A stretch of 64,000 bases of DNA, from assembly GCA_028583605.1 (NCBI GenBank), contig CM053337.1, forward strand, positions 22,088,264 to 22,152,263, given 5' to 3'. The notes under the pieces were generated by a model that saw only the letters and a list, made by a program, of their open reading frames with translations, was not told the DNA's origin and ran no database searches. The translations under genes were made by a program, and so were the position numbers. The DNA is from Dastarcus helophoroides (Eukaryota; Arthropoda; Insecta; Coleoptera; Bothrideridae). Within the stretch, counting starts at the first letter, position 1, and each line of letters starts with the position of its first letter. Of the stretch, positions 43,134-56,100 are shown one piece after another.

Positions 43134-45213
43134 TAAGATAATAAAATTACTCGAAAGATATTCTTTTTCTAAAATTTATCTTTGAACTGTCTTCTATAAC
43201 CTGCAATTGTGTATGAAAAATGCCTATAGAAAGTGCTCTATTTAAAGACATAGTTTGAAGTCAGCTGGAGGAAAATCTGTTTTTTAATTTTTTTTAAATT
43301 TCGATTAAATTCATAATTTAAACTTTTATCTCAAATTTAATGTTTGCATCCGAACTTTTAAAATTTGGATATTTTTTCTAAATTCTGGAAGATTAGATCT
43401 TTTTTTTTAAGTTCAAGTTTCCTCTTAGTGCCCAACTATTTTTCTAACTGGCAACAGCTTTAATTTCTACGTTTTTTATTTTGGGCAATTTTGGGAATTA
43501 TTGTTGCTATCCGAATTTGCAATGTCGAAATGCATTTGATTCTTCCGAATTTCGAAAAACAAGTTTTTGCTATAAAGCTATTTATCGTTTTTTTTTGTAA
43601 CTTTTACCTTTAATCTCAAAATTTCGACCTTTTTTGAAAATTTTCAATTTGAATTAGATTTTTTGCTAAATGCGGAGTATGTTAATACTTTTAATTTTTT
43701 TTCTCAAAATTTAAAGTTTAAAATCTTGGTATTTACTTCAAATCCACAAATATTTTTTTAAACTTCGATTCTTCATAGAAACCTGAAAATTTCGCCAAAA
43801 TTTTTGTGAAAAATGTCAGATATCGAAATTCTGAACTTAATCTTGAGTTTTTTGAATTTGAAATTTTAATTCGAAATGTCTAGAAATGACATTTATGGAA
43901 AATCTTACTTCGATTTTTATTGAAAATTTTTGATTCATGTTTTATTTTCTTTTTCTTTGCCAGTTACTCCTTCCACAATTTCAGAATTTCTGTAACCTTC
44001 TGTTAAGGATTAGCAATCTCTTATAGATTGCCCCAAGCAGTGCTTGCGTTGCATTTTTGTTGTCAATCGCTGTTTGTCACTCAATAATAATAAAAGCCAA
44101 TAAAACATGAATGAAAATTATACTAGAAAATATCGAAAATTTTTGACTTATATTTTAAAAATTCCTATTACATATTTTCCAATTATTTTAATTGTCCACA
44201 TTTTCCAAAATTTGATTTATTTTTTAAATTTCAGCTTTCGTAATTTCGCTTTTTTTCCAAAACATCGACTTTTTCAAAATTTCAATTTCTTCTGAAAATT
44301 TAGACTTTTTCGTTAACTTCTCTAAATTTTGGCACAACATTTCGAAGGTTGCTCAAAAATTCGACTCTTTCACATTTTCTTCTTATTTTGGTAATTCGAT
44401 TATTTTGATTTTTTTTTATCTTTAACCTTATTCCAAAATTTGCACCTTTCGAAAATTTCGACCTTTGTTCCAAATTCTGACCATTTCGTAAAGTCCTGAC
44501 TATCCAATTTTTACTTTTTTTCAAAAATGTTGAATTTAATGAAACTTTAGAATTTCTTCAAAAATTTAAATTTCTTCTAACTTTCGGATTATTATGAATT
44601 TGAATTGTTGAAAAATTTGCCTTCTTTTGAAACGAAATCTAACGTTTTAATTTGCGAATTTAAAGCTCTCATTTTAAAAAGGAGCATTTCTTTGAAGATA
44701 AAAATCTTCCAAAAAAAGTCGGAATTTAGAAGAATTTTCGGGTTTCAAATTAAAACATGGAATTTTGAAAAAAAGAGCACTTTTTAGGGAAAATTAAAAA
44801 TTACATAAAAAAACTTGATTTTTAATGGAAGACATTCGTAACAAATAAGTCACATGCACAGTCATTTGCACATTAAACTTTTATTTATGAGTTTTGATCT
44901 GTCAAATATTTCGGTTCGTCCGATTGAATTTGTCTCAAGAGTAGTGAAGTGCTGATATTAGACTTCAATTAGCTCAAAATCGTGACTATTCTTGTATCAT
45001 AAAGCAAAATGGTATAGCTGGGTAAGTATAGCTGATTCTACGAATTTATTCTTGTTTAAGGTGTCTAAAACAAGAATGACAGGAATAATATCCATAATTG
45101 TAATTGAATTACAAAAAGGAATTACTTAACTTGTTACTTTTTTTACTATTAGGAATTTAATTCCTTCATTACAACGTAATTTGAAAAAGTAATGGGTGCC
45201 AGTAATTAATTCC
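43134..45213. repeat. T-rich degenerate sequence
   Basis: Mostly T-rich background. A short block near 43950-43980 (TTTGCCAGTTACTCCTTCCA) has a diverged copy near 49425. Balanced sequence between about 44860 and 45200 shows no gene. Confidence 0.5.
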
Positions 45214-45345
45214 TTCCAGCAAAGCTATCATCTTCAGAGAAGATGATAGCTTCTGTCGAAACGCGTTGTGTTTTTTAATCTTTCCTGATTTTAGAAGACA
45301 AGATTTGTATTTCAATTTTTGAAGATAACCATGGACCACTAAAAT
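45214..45345 (+). repeat. Module A copy with head-to-head start
   Basis: Begins with a perfect palindrome, AGCTATCATCTTC-AGA-GAAGATGATAGCT (45223-45251). The rest of module A follows in the plus orientation to CCATGGACCAC. It is a remnant of an inverted pair whose left copy is nearly all deleted. Confidence 0.82.
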
Positions 45346-45653
45346 TTGCGATTAAGTCAAAATTTCGAAATAAAATTAGAATCTCTAAAATAAACATTTT
45401 AAATTCAAAATCACAATTTTGGGCAAAAGAGATAAAAATTATAATGAATTTAGAGATAAAAATACTTACAAAAATAATTTTCTCGAAATTTCGAAAAATA
45501 AAATTTTTCGCTCATACATACGTCAAAAATATAAATAATTTTTGAAGTGTTGTGTTTATTTAATAATTTTTAAATCGATTTTTTTTTAAATATAACTCCT
45601 CATGCCAGGGTGGAGGGGATCATACAAATATGATCAGCTGTGACAAGGAAGGA
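45346..45653. other. AT-rich spacer between module A copies
   Basis: AT-rich sequence with a short balanced stretch near 45600. Nothing is recognised. Confidence 0.4.
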
Positions 45654-45820
45654 GGATTAATTTTAGGATTAGGTGCTAGTATCTTTCTGGTGATAACTTG
45701 GCTATCGAAACGCGTTAGAGCAACCTTTGTTGTGTTTTTTAATCTTTCTTGGTTTTAGGGGGCAAGATTTATATTTTAATTTTTGAAGATAACCAAGGAC
45801 CAGTCCGTTCCACCAAAATT
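45654..45820 (+). repeat. Module A copy with extended 5' part
   Basis: Plus-strand module A preceded by GGATTAATTTTAGGATTAGG, the same 5' extension seen inside the inverted pair at 12871-13302. It ends CCAGTCCGTTCCACCAAAA. Comparison of the two defines a module of about 165 bases. Confidence 0.85.
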
Positions 45821-48331
45821 TTTCTTTTTTCTAGCAAGTATAATCTTTTCTCCGACATGTTGACTTTGCTCTTTAAACAGAGACGTTTTTCTAAAACTTA
45901 TAAATTTAAACTTGAAATTTTGTAAAAAAAAACTCAAAAAAAACTCAAAATTTTTCGGACTCCAAATTGTGAGAATAGAGTCGAACTTTTGAGAAATTGT
46001 TATTCATAAACCAAGTTTGTTTTCTGTCAAAATTTAACATGTTTTTTAAAAAATGTTGACTTTTTTTAAGGACATTTTCAGTTACAACTCAAAATAAAAT
46101 ATAAAATAAAATTTTTAAATCCAATTTAGGATTTTGCTAACATTTTTGGCAAAAATTCGAAAAATTTCAGGAATATTTTGGGGAAACAGTCAAAATTTTG
46201 AGAATAAGAACTTTAAATTTGTTAAAAAAGTAGAGTTCTCTAAATATCTGCCCTAATTTAAAAATATTGAAGGTAGACACAAATATTAATTTTGTTTTAT
46301 GAAATATTGCTGAAAACTAAAACTTCCAGAAAACGTAAAATTTTACAGAAAATTTCTGTTAATGTGTTCAGCTTTTTTCGATAACTTAACCTTTTTCTTT
46401 TAAAGTTCCAAATTTAAATCTGTACCATTTGTATTTTGTTTTGAATTTCGACTTCAAACAAAATTTAACCCTTTTCTAGTAAGTATTTTAATAACCTAAC
46501 CTAACACTTTGTCTCGACATGTTCAATTTATTCTCTAAATATATGCCTTTTTCTCAAAATGACGAGTTGACACTCGAATTTCAAGAAATTAATAAATTAA
46601 AAGTTTCAACTTAGCATTTTGTTAAAACTCGAATATTTCACTTTTTGATCAAAGAATCAAAATTTTCGGAACTCGAGATTAAAGTCGAAATTTTGGAAAT
46701 AAATTATTATCCATAAAAGTTTTTTTAGTCAATATTTTGACTTTCTTTAAAAAAGTTGATTTTTTTTTAATTTGGGCCTATTTTGGAGATTTTGGATTTT
46801 AATTCTTTCCCGATTTCTTTTTTCAGTTTCAGTTTAAAAATTGATTACTTGATTTTGAATTTAAGTTCAAAATCAAGTCATCAATTTTTAAACTAAAACT
46901 CGTATTGGAAATTGTTAACATAAATGCACATTTTAAAAGTAAAAGGAAAATATTTTATAAGGAATGTGATTTCAATTTCAAAACCCAAATTTTCTGTTTA
47001 TTCTTCATGGTAGACCCTTATTGACCGGAAATATTATGTTTTTTTCAATTTATTTAACATTTCTTCGGCCCAGTTTGAAAATATTTAAATTTTTATGGTT
47101 TGTTGACAATCCAAATTTTCTGCAAAAAAATTTGAATTTCAAAAACAACGACAGATTTTCTTTAAAAAAAACGCAAAATTTCAATATGAAAGACGAAATT
47201 TTAGAAAAAAATTTAGCTGCAAATAAATAGTTTGTGAAAAAAATTGAGCTTTTTAGAAAAATTAATAAGAATCATTTTTTATCACAAAACAGGGCGAACT
47301 TTCGAGTTTAAGCCGGGAATATCTTGAAAACAATTAAAATTTTAAAAAACACTTAATTTTGATTTCTAAATTCAAGACAATCTGAAAAAAAAATCGCAGC
47401 ATCGAGGTTAAAGTCGAAAAAAGAAAGTCAAATTTAGCGCAAACAAAACCATGTAAGAAATTGGAAGTTTAAATTAGAAATTTCGTAGCCTGTCACCATT
47501 CCAAATTTGTTCTCAAAATTTCGAAGTCTCGACTTTAAATTAGAATATAAATATTGCTTTTCTTTTTTTTAAACTTTTGATTGAAATTCCAAACTAGGAA
47601 AAATTCGAAATAACCAGATTTTATTGAAAATTTTGAGAAAAAAACCAAAACCTGGAATTTTGGAAAATTTTAGGAATGATAGGTTTATTAATTTTATTTA
47701 ATATTTCTGCGATCCAGATTGGGAATATTTAAATTCTTAGTAATGAAACTGGACAAACTGGGTTACAAAAATATTAAATGAAATTAATAAGCATGTTTCC
47801 AACCAATAAGAGTCTAAAATAAGGAAAAGGTTTAGGTAGTTGGCATCGTAAAAATCATTTGAATTTAAACTTGGGGATTCAAGAAACAAATGGGAATGTT
47901 GAAATTAAAGGGGAATTTGAAGAATAAAATCGGAAAAAATGAAAATTTGTTATGACATCCAAAAAGAGGGGTATCAGATTATGAAAAAGAAAATCGACGT
48001 TTAAGGAAATAAGTAGACTTGAGTTAATCTGAAAAAAAGTTGAAATATTCAGAATAATTGGAATTTACTTAAAAAATGTAAGCAAGCTGTGTTTTCTTGG
48101 AAAAAAATGCCATAGTTACAATAGAGCATAACATATCTCAAACTCGAAATTTGAGGAAAAGAAAGGAAAAAATTTTAGTAATTTTAAGAGAAAGTACAAA
48201 TATCAATAAAAACCCGAAAATTAAAAAGAATATTCAAGGTATAAAATTTCAATTAAAATTTGGAGAATAAAGTTAATGTTTTCTTAAAAAATGTAAAAAT
48301 TGTGAATTTCTAACGTTCAAAAAAATTAAAA
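45821..48331. repeat. AT-rich degenerate sequence
   Basis: Background AT-rich DNA with no gene. It contains a 29-bp-arm hairpin at 46831-46895 and a weaker inverted repeat at about 47681-47800 whose arms carry TTATTAATTTTATTTAATAT and its complement. Confidence 0.5.
46831..46895. repeat. Perfect or near-perfect 29-bp inverted repeat
   Basis: The left arm AGTTTAAAAATTGATTACTT (plus nine more bases) mirrors the right arm around a short spacer, TTTAAG. Confidence 0.8.
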
Positions 48332-48388
48332 TTGGGCAGTTATAAGTACTGCCGACAGAAATGAAAACTTAAAATTATGATATAACAA
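48332..48388. repeat. Small repeat shared with 35666-35720
   Basis: TTGGGCAGT, then ACTGCCGACAGAA and TTAAAATTATGATA occur in the same order at 35666-35720. The inner GGCAGT..ACTGCC forms a small hairpin in both. Confidence 0.75.
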
Positions 48389-48445
48389 ATTTCAAGGTAT
48401 TTAGAAAATAATCTGTTTCCAAAGTTTCCAAACTTTTTAACGAAA

Positions 48446-48652
48446 TAATGAAATACAAATCTTGTCTCCTGAAACCCAGAAAGATGAAAAAACACGACAT
48501 CTTTAGAGAGATATCTCTCTGAATATGATAGCTTGGCTATCGAAACGCATAAGAGTAACCTTTGTCGTGTTTTTTAATCATTTTTCGTTTCAGGAGACAA
48601 GGCTTGTATTTCAATTTTTGAAGATAACCAAAGACCAGCCCGTTCCACCAAA
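48446..48652. repeat. Head-to-head module A pair
   Basis: A short minus-oriented module A (48446-48510) and a full plus-oriented one (about 48510-48652) meet at ATCTTTAGAGAGATATCTCTC. The GAAACGCATAAGAG and CCCGTTCCACCA landmarks are kept. Confidence 0.85.
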
Positions 48653-49061
48653 AAAAAAAATAATAATAAACGAAATAATGAAAACAGATATAGGAAAAAT
48701 TTGTAAATCATGCAGAAATAATGGCTTTGCCATCAAAATTATAAAAAAAGTACAGGAATGTTATTAAAATCGAATTTTTTTAGAAAAAAATATAAAAATA
48801 ATTTAATAATTTGGGTTTAACTTGGGAGGATTAAAGTTGCAATTCTAAAAATTTATGTCGAATTCGAAATTTTATGAAAAAATTTAAATTGATCAGGAAC
48901 AAAAGAAAAATGTCAAAAAAATTGAAAATTTACAGAAATAAATATGACAAATCAAATATTTCAGATGAAAACACGAAATTTTCCATTTTAAGATTGAAAA
49001 AAAAATCTAAATTTCTAGTTTAAACTCATTTTATTCGGACACACGAGTTGACTTTAGGAAT
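48653..49061. repeat. A-rich degenerate sequence
   Basis: Background A-rich tract with no gene. Confidence 0.5.
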
Positions 49062-49208
49062 TTTTTTTGGTGGAACGACCTGGTCCTTCGGTAATCTTCA
49101 AAAATTGAAACAAAAATCTTGTCTTCTAAAACAAAGAAAGATTAAAAAACACAACAAAGGTTGCTCTAACGCGTTTCGATGGCCAAGCAATTATCTTCAG
49201 AGAGATTC
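49062..49208 (-). repeat. Module A copy, full length
   Basis: Minus-strand module A from TTTTGGTGGAACGACCTGGT to ATCTTCAGAGAGAT. The hairpin is altered (GGCCAAGCAATTATC). Confidence 0.85.
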
Positions 49209-50820
49209 TGCTCTCTTAGGATTTCAAATTTTAATAATTTTCTCAAAATTGCTGTCTTAAACTTACAGGAATTAAAAATTAAATATTTAAATTTAGAGTG
49301 TTGATATGAAGTGAAATATTGGACTCAAAATGGTAAAATTACAAGCTTTAAGCTTCTAAGATATTCTCTGTAATTTATTTGCGAAGTATTCATATTTGTA
49401 TGCAGTTTTATTGGCTTTTTCTTCGCCGGTCACTCCTTTCACAATCCTAAATTAAGCTTCTACTTTGAAATTTCCATTTTCATTAAGAATTTTTGAGACA
49501 CAGTTTGGAAATATTTAATTTTTTTAGGTCGCAGAAATGTTAAATAAAATTAATAATTATACATTGCTCACCAATAACACTCTACTATGACGAATAAGTT
49601 ATGAAAAGTTTTAGAAAGAAAACCAATTATAATTACCAATTTCTAAATTTCAAGAAGAAAGTCCCAATTTCTATCAAAAAAAGTCTCAATGTCTATTTTG
49701 AAGGTTAAGCATATTTCAATATTCACTAAAAGTTTGTAGAGAATCAATGTCAAACAATTTCGATATTGAAAAAAATTCTACCTAAAATTGGCTTTGGGAA
49801 AAGGACCAGTTTGAGATTAGAGCAGAAGTTCCGCAAAAAAAATTATTCATCTGCGTTGGAAAAACATTTAAAAAAATGATATTTTAAACTTAATTACCAA
49901 AAATATCTAAAAAAAAATCTTACAATTTTTAAAGACGAAATCTTTAGAAAAAAAATTATGTTAAGCATCAAAAATTAAAAGGTTACATTTGAAATTATTT
50001 GAAAGGCTTTACTATTTCATATTTTTTAGCTATAATAGAACATTCCACATTTTTTATTCAAATTTTTTATTGAAATTTAAAATAGCAAGATTAATCAAAA
50101 TTTTGAGAAAAAAAGTCAAAGTAACATTAACTTTTTACAAAAATATAACGATTTAGGTGTACTCGAGAGAATTTCAGACAGTGCGAAAATTTTAAGAGAA
50201 ACTCAGCCTGAAGAAAAAAAAACCAGTTTTAAGCTTGATCAAACTCGAGATTCCTGTGCAAAATTTTGGGATTAAGGTCAAAATTTAGGGATTAAAGTCG
50301 AAATGTTGGGGGAATTTCGCCTTTTCTTTGTAAGAATATTTAATTTAATCTTACAAAGAAAAGGCGAAATTTTGACTTCGGACCCAAATTCTTCATGTTT
50401 TTTTCAATTTATTTATCGAACCTAAAAACGTGATCGAAATTTTCGGAGGAAAAACGACGTTTCAAGATAGTTAAGTGGGTCACGAAGAAGAAGCATAAAA
50501 ATGACTGAAAAATGACAACAGAGTTTAGGAAATAATGATATAGAAAAAAAAACTCTTTAAATAACGAGTATTTATTGAAGAAGCACAAATTTTACAACGG
50601 AAAACACTAAAAAATATTTCATTTGTAATTGGGAAAAAAATAATATTCAAAATTGTCAATAAATGTTTTTTTGTTAATTGTGTTTAACCTAATAATGCCT
50701 TTTTTAGAGTATTTTACCTTTTTAATGCCTTTTTTAGCTATTCGTTTTTCTTCATAACTATTAAACTTTATTAACGATACAAACGCAACAAAATTTAAAA
50801 ATTCCACAAGGTTTTGATAA
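49209..50820. repeat. AT-rich degenerate sequence with a 23-bp-arm hairpin
   Basis: Background AT-rich sequence with no gene. At about 50316-50374, AATTTCGCCTTTTCTTTGTA and its complement form an inverted repeat with 23-base arms around an AT-rich loop. Confidence 0.55.
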
Positions 50821-52396
50821 ATATTTGCTAACACCGGACTACGCATTACTGCATCATAAGGGTTGGAAATGTCAATTATTTGTTAGTTTTTGCCTAATTT
50901 ATAATTTCTATTATTTTTCACCTGAATTGATTGTGCCTAAAATCCGGTCTCTAGTCATAAAACTGATCATATCACGGATAATGTTGCACCGAATGAGTTG
51001 TAGTAAAACTTTTTGAATGGGGGAGAGTTTTGTCTAAGGAATTGTACCCTTTGCTACATTCTAAAGTTGATTTCCGTCTCCATCAACTTCCCAATTTATG
51101 AAAAACTTCTACTAATTGAATTATTTGTACGTGTGCCCTCCCCAGTGAAATACCTACTGAAAATCTGCGAAATTACAGCGCTGGAGCATGCAGGGGCGTT
51201 CTAGCTTATTTACGTGTAAGCGAGTATAAAATTAAATCCATTAGCAGACAATGCATCAGCGAGGCGATTGTTCAACATGTTTACCAGCAAAAACAAGTGC
51301 GTTAAGCGCTTTACATCATAATCATATGTAGGCCATTAAATACAACGTCTAAATTAGAATACTCCCGATGGCAATTTTCGAATTAATCCCGGAATTCGGT
51401 CATTAATCCAAACCATTTCATGTAAATGTTGAAAAATATTCCCAGCATGCGCGATATTTATCGCCCAAAAAATTGTTTATTTTAGGTACAACGAACCGGG
51501 GGTCATCGATTAAGCAATTTTAACTCGAAAGGCCATCGACTAGGATTAACAAAGTGCCATCTGATGTATTTTAAATCTCTATAAAAATTTCAACGAATGT
51601 CAAGTTGACGAAAGCAGCTGAATATTTCATGAAACGAAAGTTCCCCAGTAGAAAACGTCAATTCAAACACCCTGATGGCTGATGCAAAGTAAGCAAATTT
51701 ATTATTTATGTTCGAATCCGAACGAAGACAGGAAATTGTGTTTAGGCATTTTGTTCGGGACATGGATGGCTTCCACAAATTATTTAGCATCGAAAACCAA
51801 TATTTACGCCGGCTAATCAGCATCTATCGAACACTCGAGGGACTGAAAGCGAAATACCGACTTTTCTCTTAATCAAACAGAATTGGAATGGGGACCGCCG
51901 CTTTAACAGACTCATTTCTACGACTCTATACTATTTACCAACTATTTTTTCTCAAAGTTCATCATAGAATTCACCTGGCAATATTTATCAGCTATTTTTT
52001 TTTTCAAATAGAATGAATCTGCCGTCTGCGAGATAATATAAAGAAAAAGCTAGGCTTATTGTAGGCGTTACATTTTCATGAAAACTTTGATGAAAATAGG
52101 CAGTCTTACTTACCGCAAGGAAAAGCAGCAGCCTTAGTTTCTTGTTCTCCATTTTGATCCACTCAGTTGTTCTTTAAATTCCATAAGTGTGGGGCGCCTA
52201 TCCTTCTTGAAACCATTAAATCCTGCAACAGATGAATCAAACTTTTTTTATGATTTTCAGCGTAATGCTCGTAAATTTCAACAACGACAAAATACATTTT
52301 CGATCTCGGACGAGTTGTCGGAGGAAATATTTATCCGCGGATGTGCACTATACTTGCGAAGCGTGACAGCTTGATGAATTACTACGGAACCGATGG
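50821..52396. other. Low-copy island with an exon candidate
   Basis: Balanced composition, free of background arrays. It carries the exon candidate at 52114-52152 (minus). The frames at 50825-51204 (plus), 51590-51823 (minus) and 52189-52374 (plus) have no recognised domain and no coding signature that I can see. Confidence 0.5.
52114..52152 (-). CDS. Candidate first coding exon with signal-peptide start
   Basis: On the minus strand, ATG at 52152 in the context TCAAAATGG (good insect start context) opens MENKKLRLLLFLA. It stops at a strong splice donor, GCG|GTAAGTAAG (intron from 52113). Thirteen residues with two Lys, an Arg and a Leu/Phe-rich run are what the start of a secretory signal peptide or N-terminal anchor looks like. 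Splicing would be in phase 0. A CTGTTGCAG acceptor-like site at about 52223 could begin the exon, giving about 70 bases of 5' untranslated sequence with upstream ATGs. The next exon would lie at lower coordinates; I could not find it here, so a very long intron is implied. Chance occurrence is possible. Confidence 0.42.
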
Positions 52397-52434
52397 ATAG
52401 ATTTTAGTGTTTGGAAAGACATTCAATCATTCAC

Positions 52435-52775
52435 TGAACTGGCGATTTTTTCTATTATTAAAAAGTTGTCACCGATATTGATTGGTTGTGGGGGAACATT
52501 GGACGATGCAAGAACTAACAAAACATCAACAAGGCGCAAACTAAACGCCAAAATAAACTATTTCTACGTAATTCGGAAACCCGGCGCATCCACCAGAAAT
52601 TCACTTGAGCTGATAATTATTAATGCAGATTTTTACGATTTAGGAGAAATTATTTATGGACTTTTATAACCATCTGAAGCTAAATTAACTAATTTTAACT
52701 ATTTAATTGGCTAATATTACCAACAGAATATTTTATACGTAAAAAACCTTGACCAAACCAATGCACCCTTTTTCT
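52435..52775 (+). repeat. ~350-bp foldback unit, single copy in the left arm
   Basis: Plus-oriented copy: TTGATTGGTTGTGGGGGAAC, CATCAACAAGGCGCAAACTA, CGGCGCATCCACCAGAAAT and finally ACCAAACCAATGCACCC. The right arm repeats these in complement. Confidence 0.9.
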
Positions 52776-53020
52776 TTAGTGGAAGGGACTTTGTTGCAGT
52801 TTAAATTTAACTAAAATGGTAACATTCCGAAAAATTTTTATTTTGTAAAACGTTTCTCTAAATTTCTCATTCACTCTCGAAATTCATTTTAAAATATTGA
52901 GTTTTTTAAATCGAAAATTTTAATTGAATTTCAGATGTAAAAATTTGAATACGAAAAAAAAATGACAATTAGAAAATGTTGAGAATTAAATTCTAAATTT
53001 TAAAATATACCTTGAATACC
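52776..53020 (+). repeat. Inner segment of the left foldback arm
   Basis: GGAAGGGACTTTGTTGCAGT onward is the complement of the right-arm sequence at about 58100-58350. Confidence 0.82.
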
Positions 53021-53029
53021 GTCAAAAAC

Positions 53030-53155
53030 TGATATACAAAGCTTCTCCCCTGAAACGAAGAACAATTTAAAAATCCAATAATAATCACAAGTATTGTGTT
53101 TTTTTAAATTTTTCTTGCTTTCAGGGGACACAATTTATAAATCAATTTTTCAATG
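53030..53155. repeat. Degraded module A inverted pair inside the foldback
   Basis: GATATACAAAGCTTCTCCCC is followed by TGAAACGAAG, then GCTTTCAGGGGACACAATTT, the two ends of module A in opposite orientations with the cores mostly lost. Confidence 0.6.
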
Positions 53156-53199
53156 CATTCTTGTGGAATGTCTTTTGGTATTTCTCTTAAATGCAGGCA

Positions 53200-56100
53200 A
53201 AAACATATATTTTTTTGAAACCCCAACCTTAGGCTGGAAAATCCAACTTCTTTTCCTAAATTGCGAATTTAAAAACCAAAATTTTCGAAAAATCTTTCAT
53301 ATTGAAACTTTAAATTGAAATGTCAAGATCAACGTTGATATTTCGCTAATAAATACAAAATTTTCAAAACAAACTCAACATTTTAAGAATTTTTTGTCAT
53401 AAACTTGAAAAAGATTCATATTTTTTTGTTCCCAACTTTTGTCTGTTATAAGTTGTACCTAAAATTTTGATATACTACTCAAAATGTTAAGAAGAATCTA
53501 AACGTTATAAAATAAAGTTTAAATTTTGCTAAGGTAGTCAAAATTTGTAGAAAAAAAAAATAAAGTAAAATGGAAAAAGTAATCAAAGTTGCAAAATAAG
53601 AGTAAACTCCTTATACCAAAATTACAGTATGAAGTTATTCCTAACATTTTAATTTTTCTTGAAATTTCGTACGTAAAAGTCTGATTTCGAAAAAAAAGTC
53701 GAATATAAGTTTTAAAATCGAACTTTTGAGATAAGTGTCAAGTTATTGAACTGACACATAAAAAATTCACTTGCCTATAAATTTATTTTTTTCTGTAAGT
53801 TGAACTTGCTCTCTTTTCTAACATTTTGAATCGAAACTTAAATTTTCAAAACTTCTGAGAGGTAAATACTAAAATCTAAAAAAAAATATTTAACTTTAGA
53901 TTAATTTGACTCAAATGTTTATAAAAAAGCTTGAAAATCCAACTTCTTTTCCCAAATTGCGAGTTTAAAAACCAAAATTTTCAAAAAATCTTTCATATTG
54001 AAACTTAAAATTGAAACGTCAAGATAAACGTTGATATTTCGCTGGTAAATAGAAAATTTTCAAAACAAACTCAACATTTTAAGAATTTTTTGTCGTAAAC
54101 TTGGAAGATTTTCACATGTATTTGTTTCCAACTTTTGTCTGTTATAAATTGTTCCTAAAATTTTGATATACTACTGAAAATATCAAAAAGAATCTAAACG
54201 TTTTAAAATAAAGATTGAATTTTGCTTAGAAAGTCAAAATTTTTAGAAAAAAATAAATAAAGTAGAATGGAAAAAGTAATCAAAGTTGCAAAATAAGAGT
54301 AGACTCCTTATAACAAAATTACAATATAATTTTATTCCTAACATTCTAATTTTTCTTGAAATTTTGTACGTAAAAGTCTGATTTCAAAAAAAAAAGTCGA
54401 ATATAAGTTTTAAAATCGAACTTTTGAGATAAGTGTCAAGGTATTGAACTGACACATAAAAAATTCACTTGCCTATAAATTTATTTTTTTCTGTAAGTTG
54501 AACTTGCTCTTTTTTCTAACATTTTGAATCAAAACTTAAATTTTCAAAACTTCTGAGAGGTAAATACTAAAATCTAAAAAAAATATTTAACTTTAGATTA
54601 ATTTGACTCAAATGTTTATAAAAAAGCTTCAAAATCCAACTTCTTTTCCCAAATTGCGAGTTTAAAAACCAAAATTTTTAAAAAGTCTTTCATATTGAAA
54701 CTTAAAATTGAAACGTCAAGATAAACGTTGATATTTTGCTAGTAAATAGAAAATTTTCAAAACAAACTCAACATTTTAAGAATTTTTTGTCGTAAACTTG
54801 GAAGATTTTCACTTGTATTTGTTTTCAACTTTTGTCTGTTATAAATTGTTCCTAAAATTTTGATATACTACTGAAAATATCAAAAAGAATCTAAACGTTT
54901 TAAAATAAAGATTGAATTTTGCTTAGAAAGTCAAAACTTTTGGAAAAAAAAAATAAAGTAGAATGGAAAAAGTAATCAAAGTTGCAAAATAAGAGTAGAC
55001 TCCTTATCACAAAATTACAATATAATTTTATTCCTAACTTTCTAATTTTTCTCGAAATTTTGTACGTAAAAGTCTGATTTCGAAAAAAAAGTCGACTATA
55101 AGTTTTAAAATCGAACTTTTGAGATAAGTGTCAAGTTATTGAACTGACACATAAAAAATTTACTTGCCTATAAATTTGTTTTTTCTGTAAGTTGAACTTG
55201 CTCTTTTTTCTAACATTTTGAATCAAAACTTAAATTTTCAAAACTTCTGAGAGGTAAATACTAAAATCTAAAAAAAATATTTAACTTTAGATTAATTTGA
55301 CTCAACTGTTTATAAAAAAGCTTGAAAATCCAACTTCTTTTCCCAAATTGCGAGTTTAAAAACCAAAATTTTCAAAAAATCTTTCATATTGAAACTTAAA
55401 ATTGAAACGTCAAGATAAACGTTGATATTTCGCTGGTAAATAGAAAATTTTCAAAACAAACTCAACATTTTAAGAATTTTTTGTCGTAAACTTGGAAGAT
55501 TTTCACATGTATTTGTTTTCCAACTTTTGTCTGTTATAAATTGTTCCTAAAATTTTGATATACTACTGAAAATATCAAAAAGAATCTAAACGTTTTAAAA
55601 TAAAGATTGAATTTTGCTTAGAAAGTCAAAACTTTTAGAAAAAAATAAATAAAGTAGAATGGAAAAAGTAATCAAAGTTGCAAAATAAGAGTAGACTCCT
55701 TATAACAAAATTACAATATAATTTTATTCCTAACATTCTAATTTTTCTTGAAATTTTGTACGTAAAAGTCTGATTTCGAAAAAAAAAGTCGAATATAAGT
55801 TTTAAAATCGAACTTTTGAGATAAGTGTCAAGGTATTGAACTGACACATAAAAAATTCACTTGCCTATAAATTTAGTTTTTTCTGTAAGTTGAACTTGCT
55901 CTTTTTTCTAACATTTTGAATCAAAACTTAAATTTTCAAAACTTCTGAGAGGTAAATACTAAAATCTAAAAAAAATATTTAACTTTAGATTAATTTGACT
56001 CAACTGTTTATAAAAAAGCTTGAAAATCCAACTTCTTTTCCCAAATTGCGAGTTTAAAAACCAAAATTTTAAAAAAGTCTTTCATATTGAAACTTAAAAT

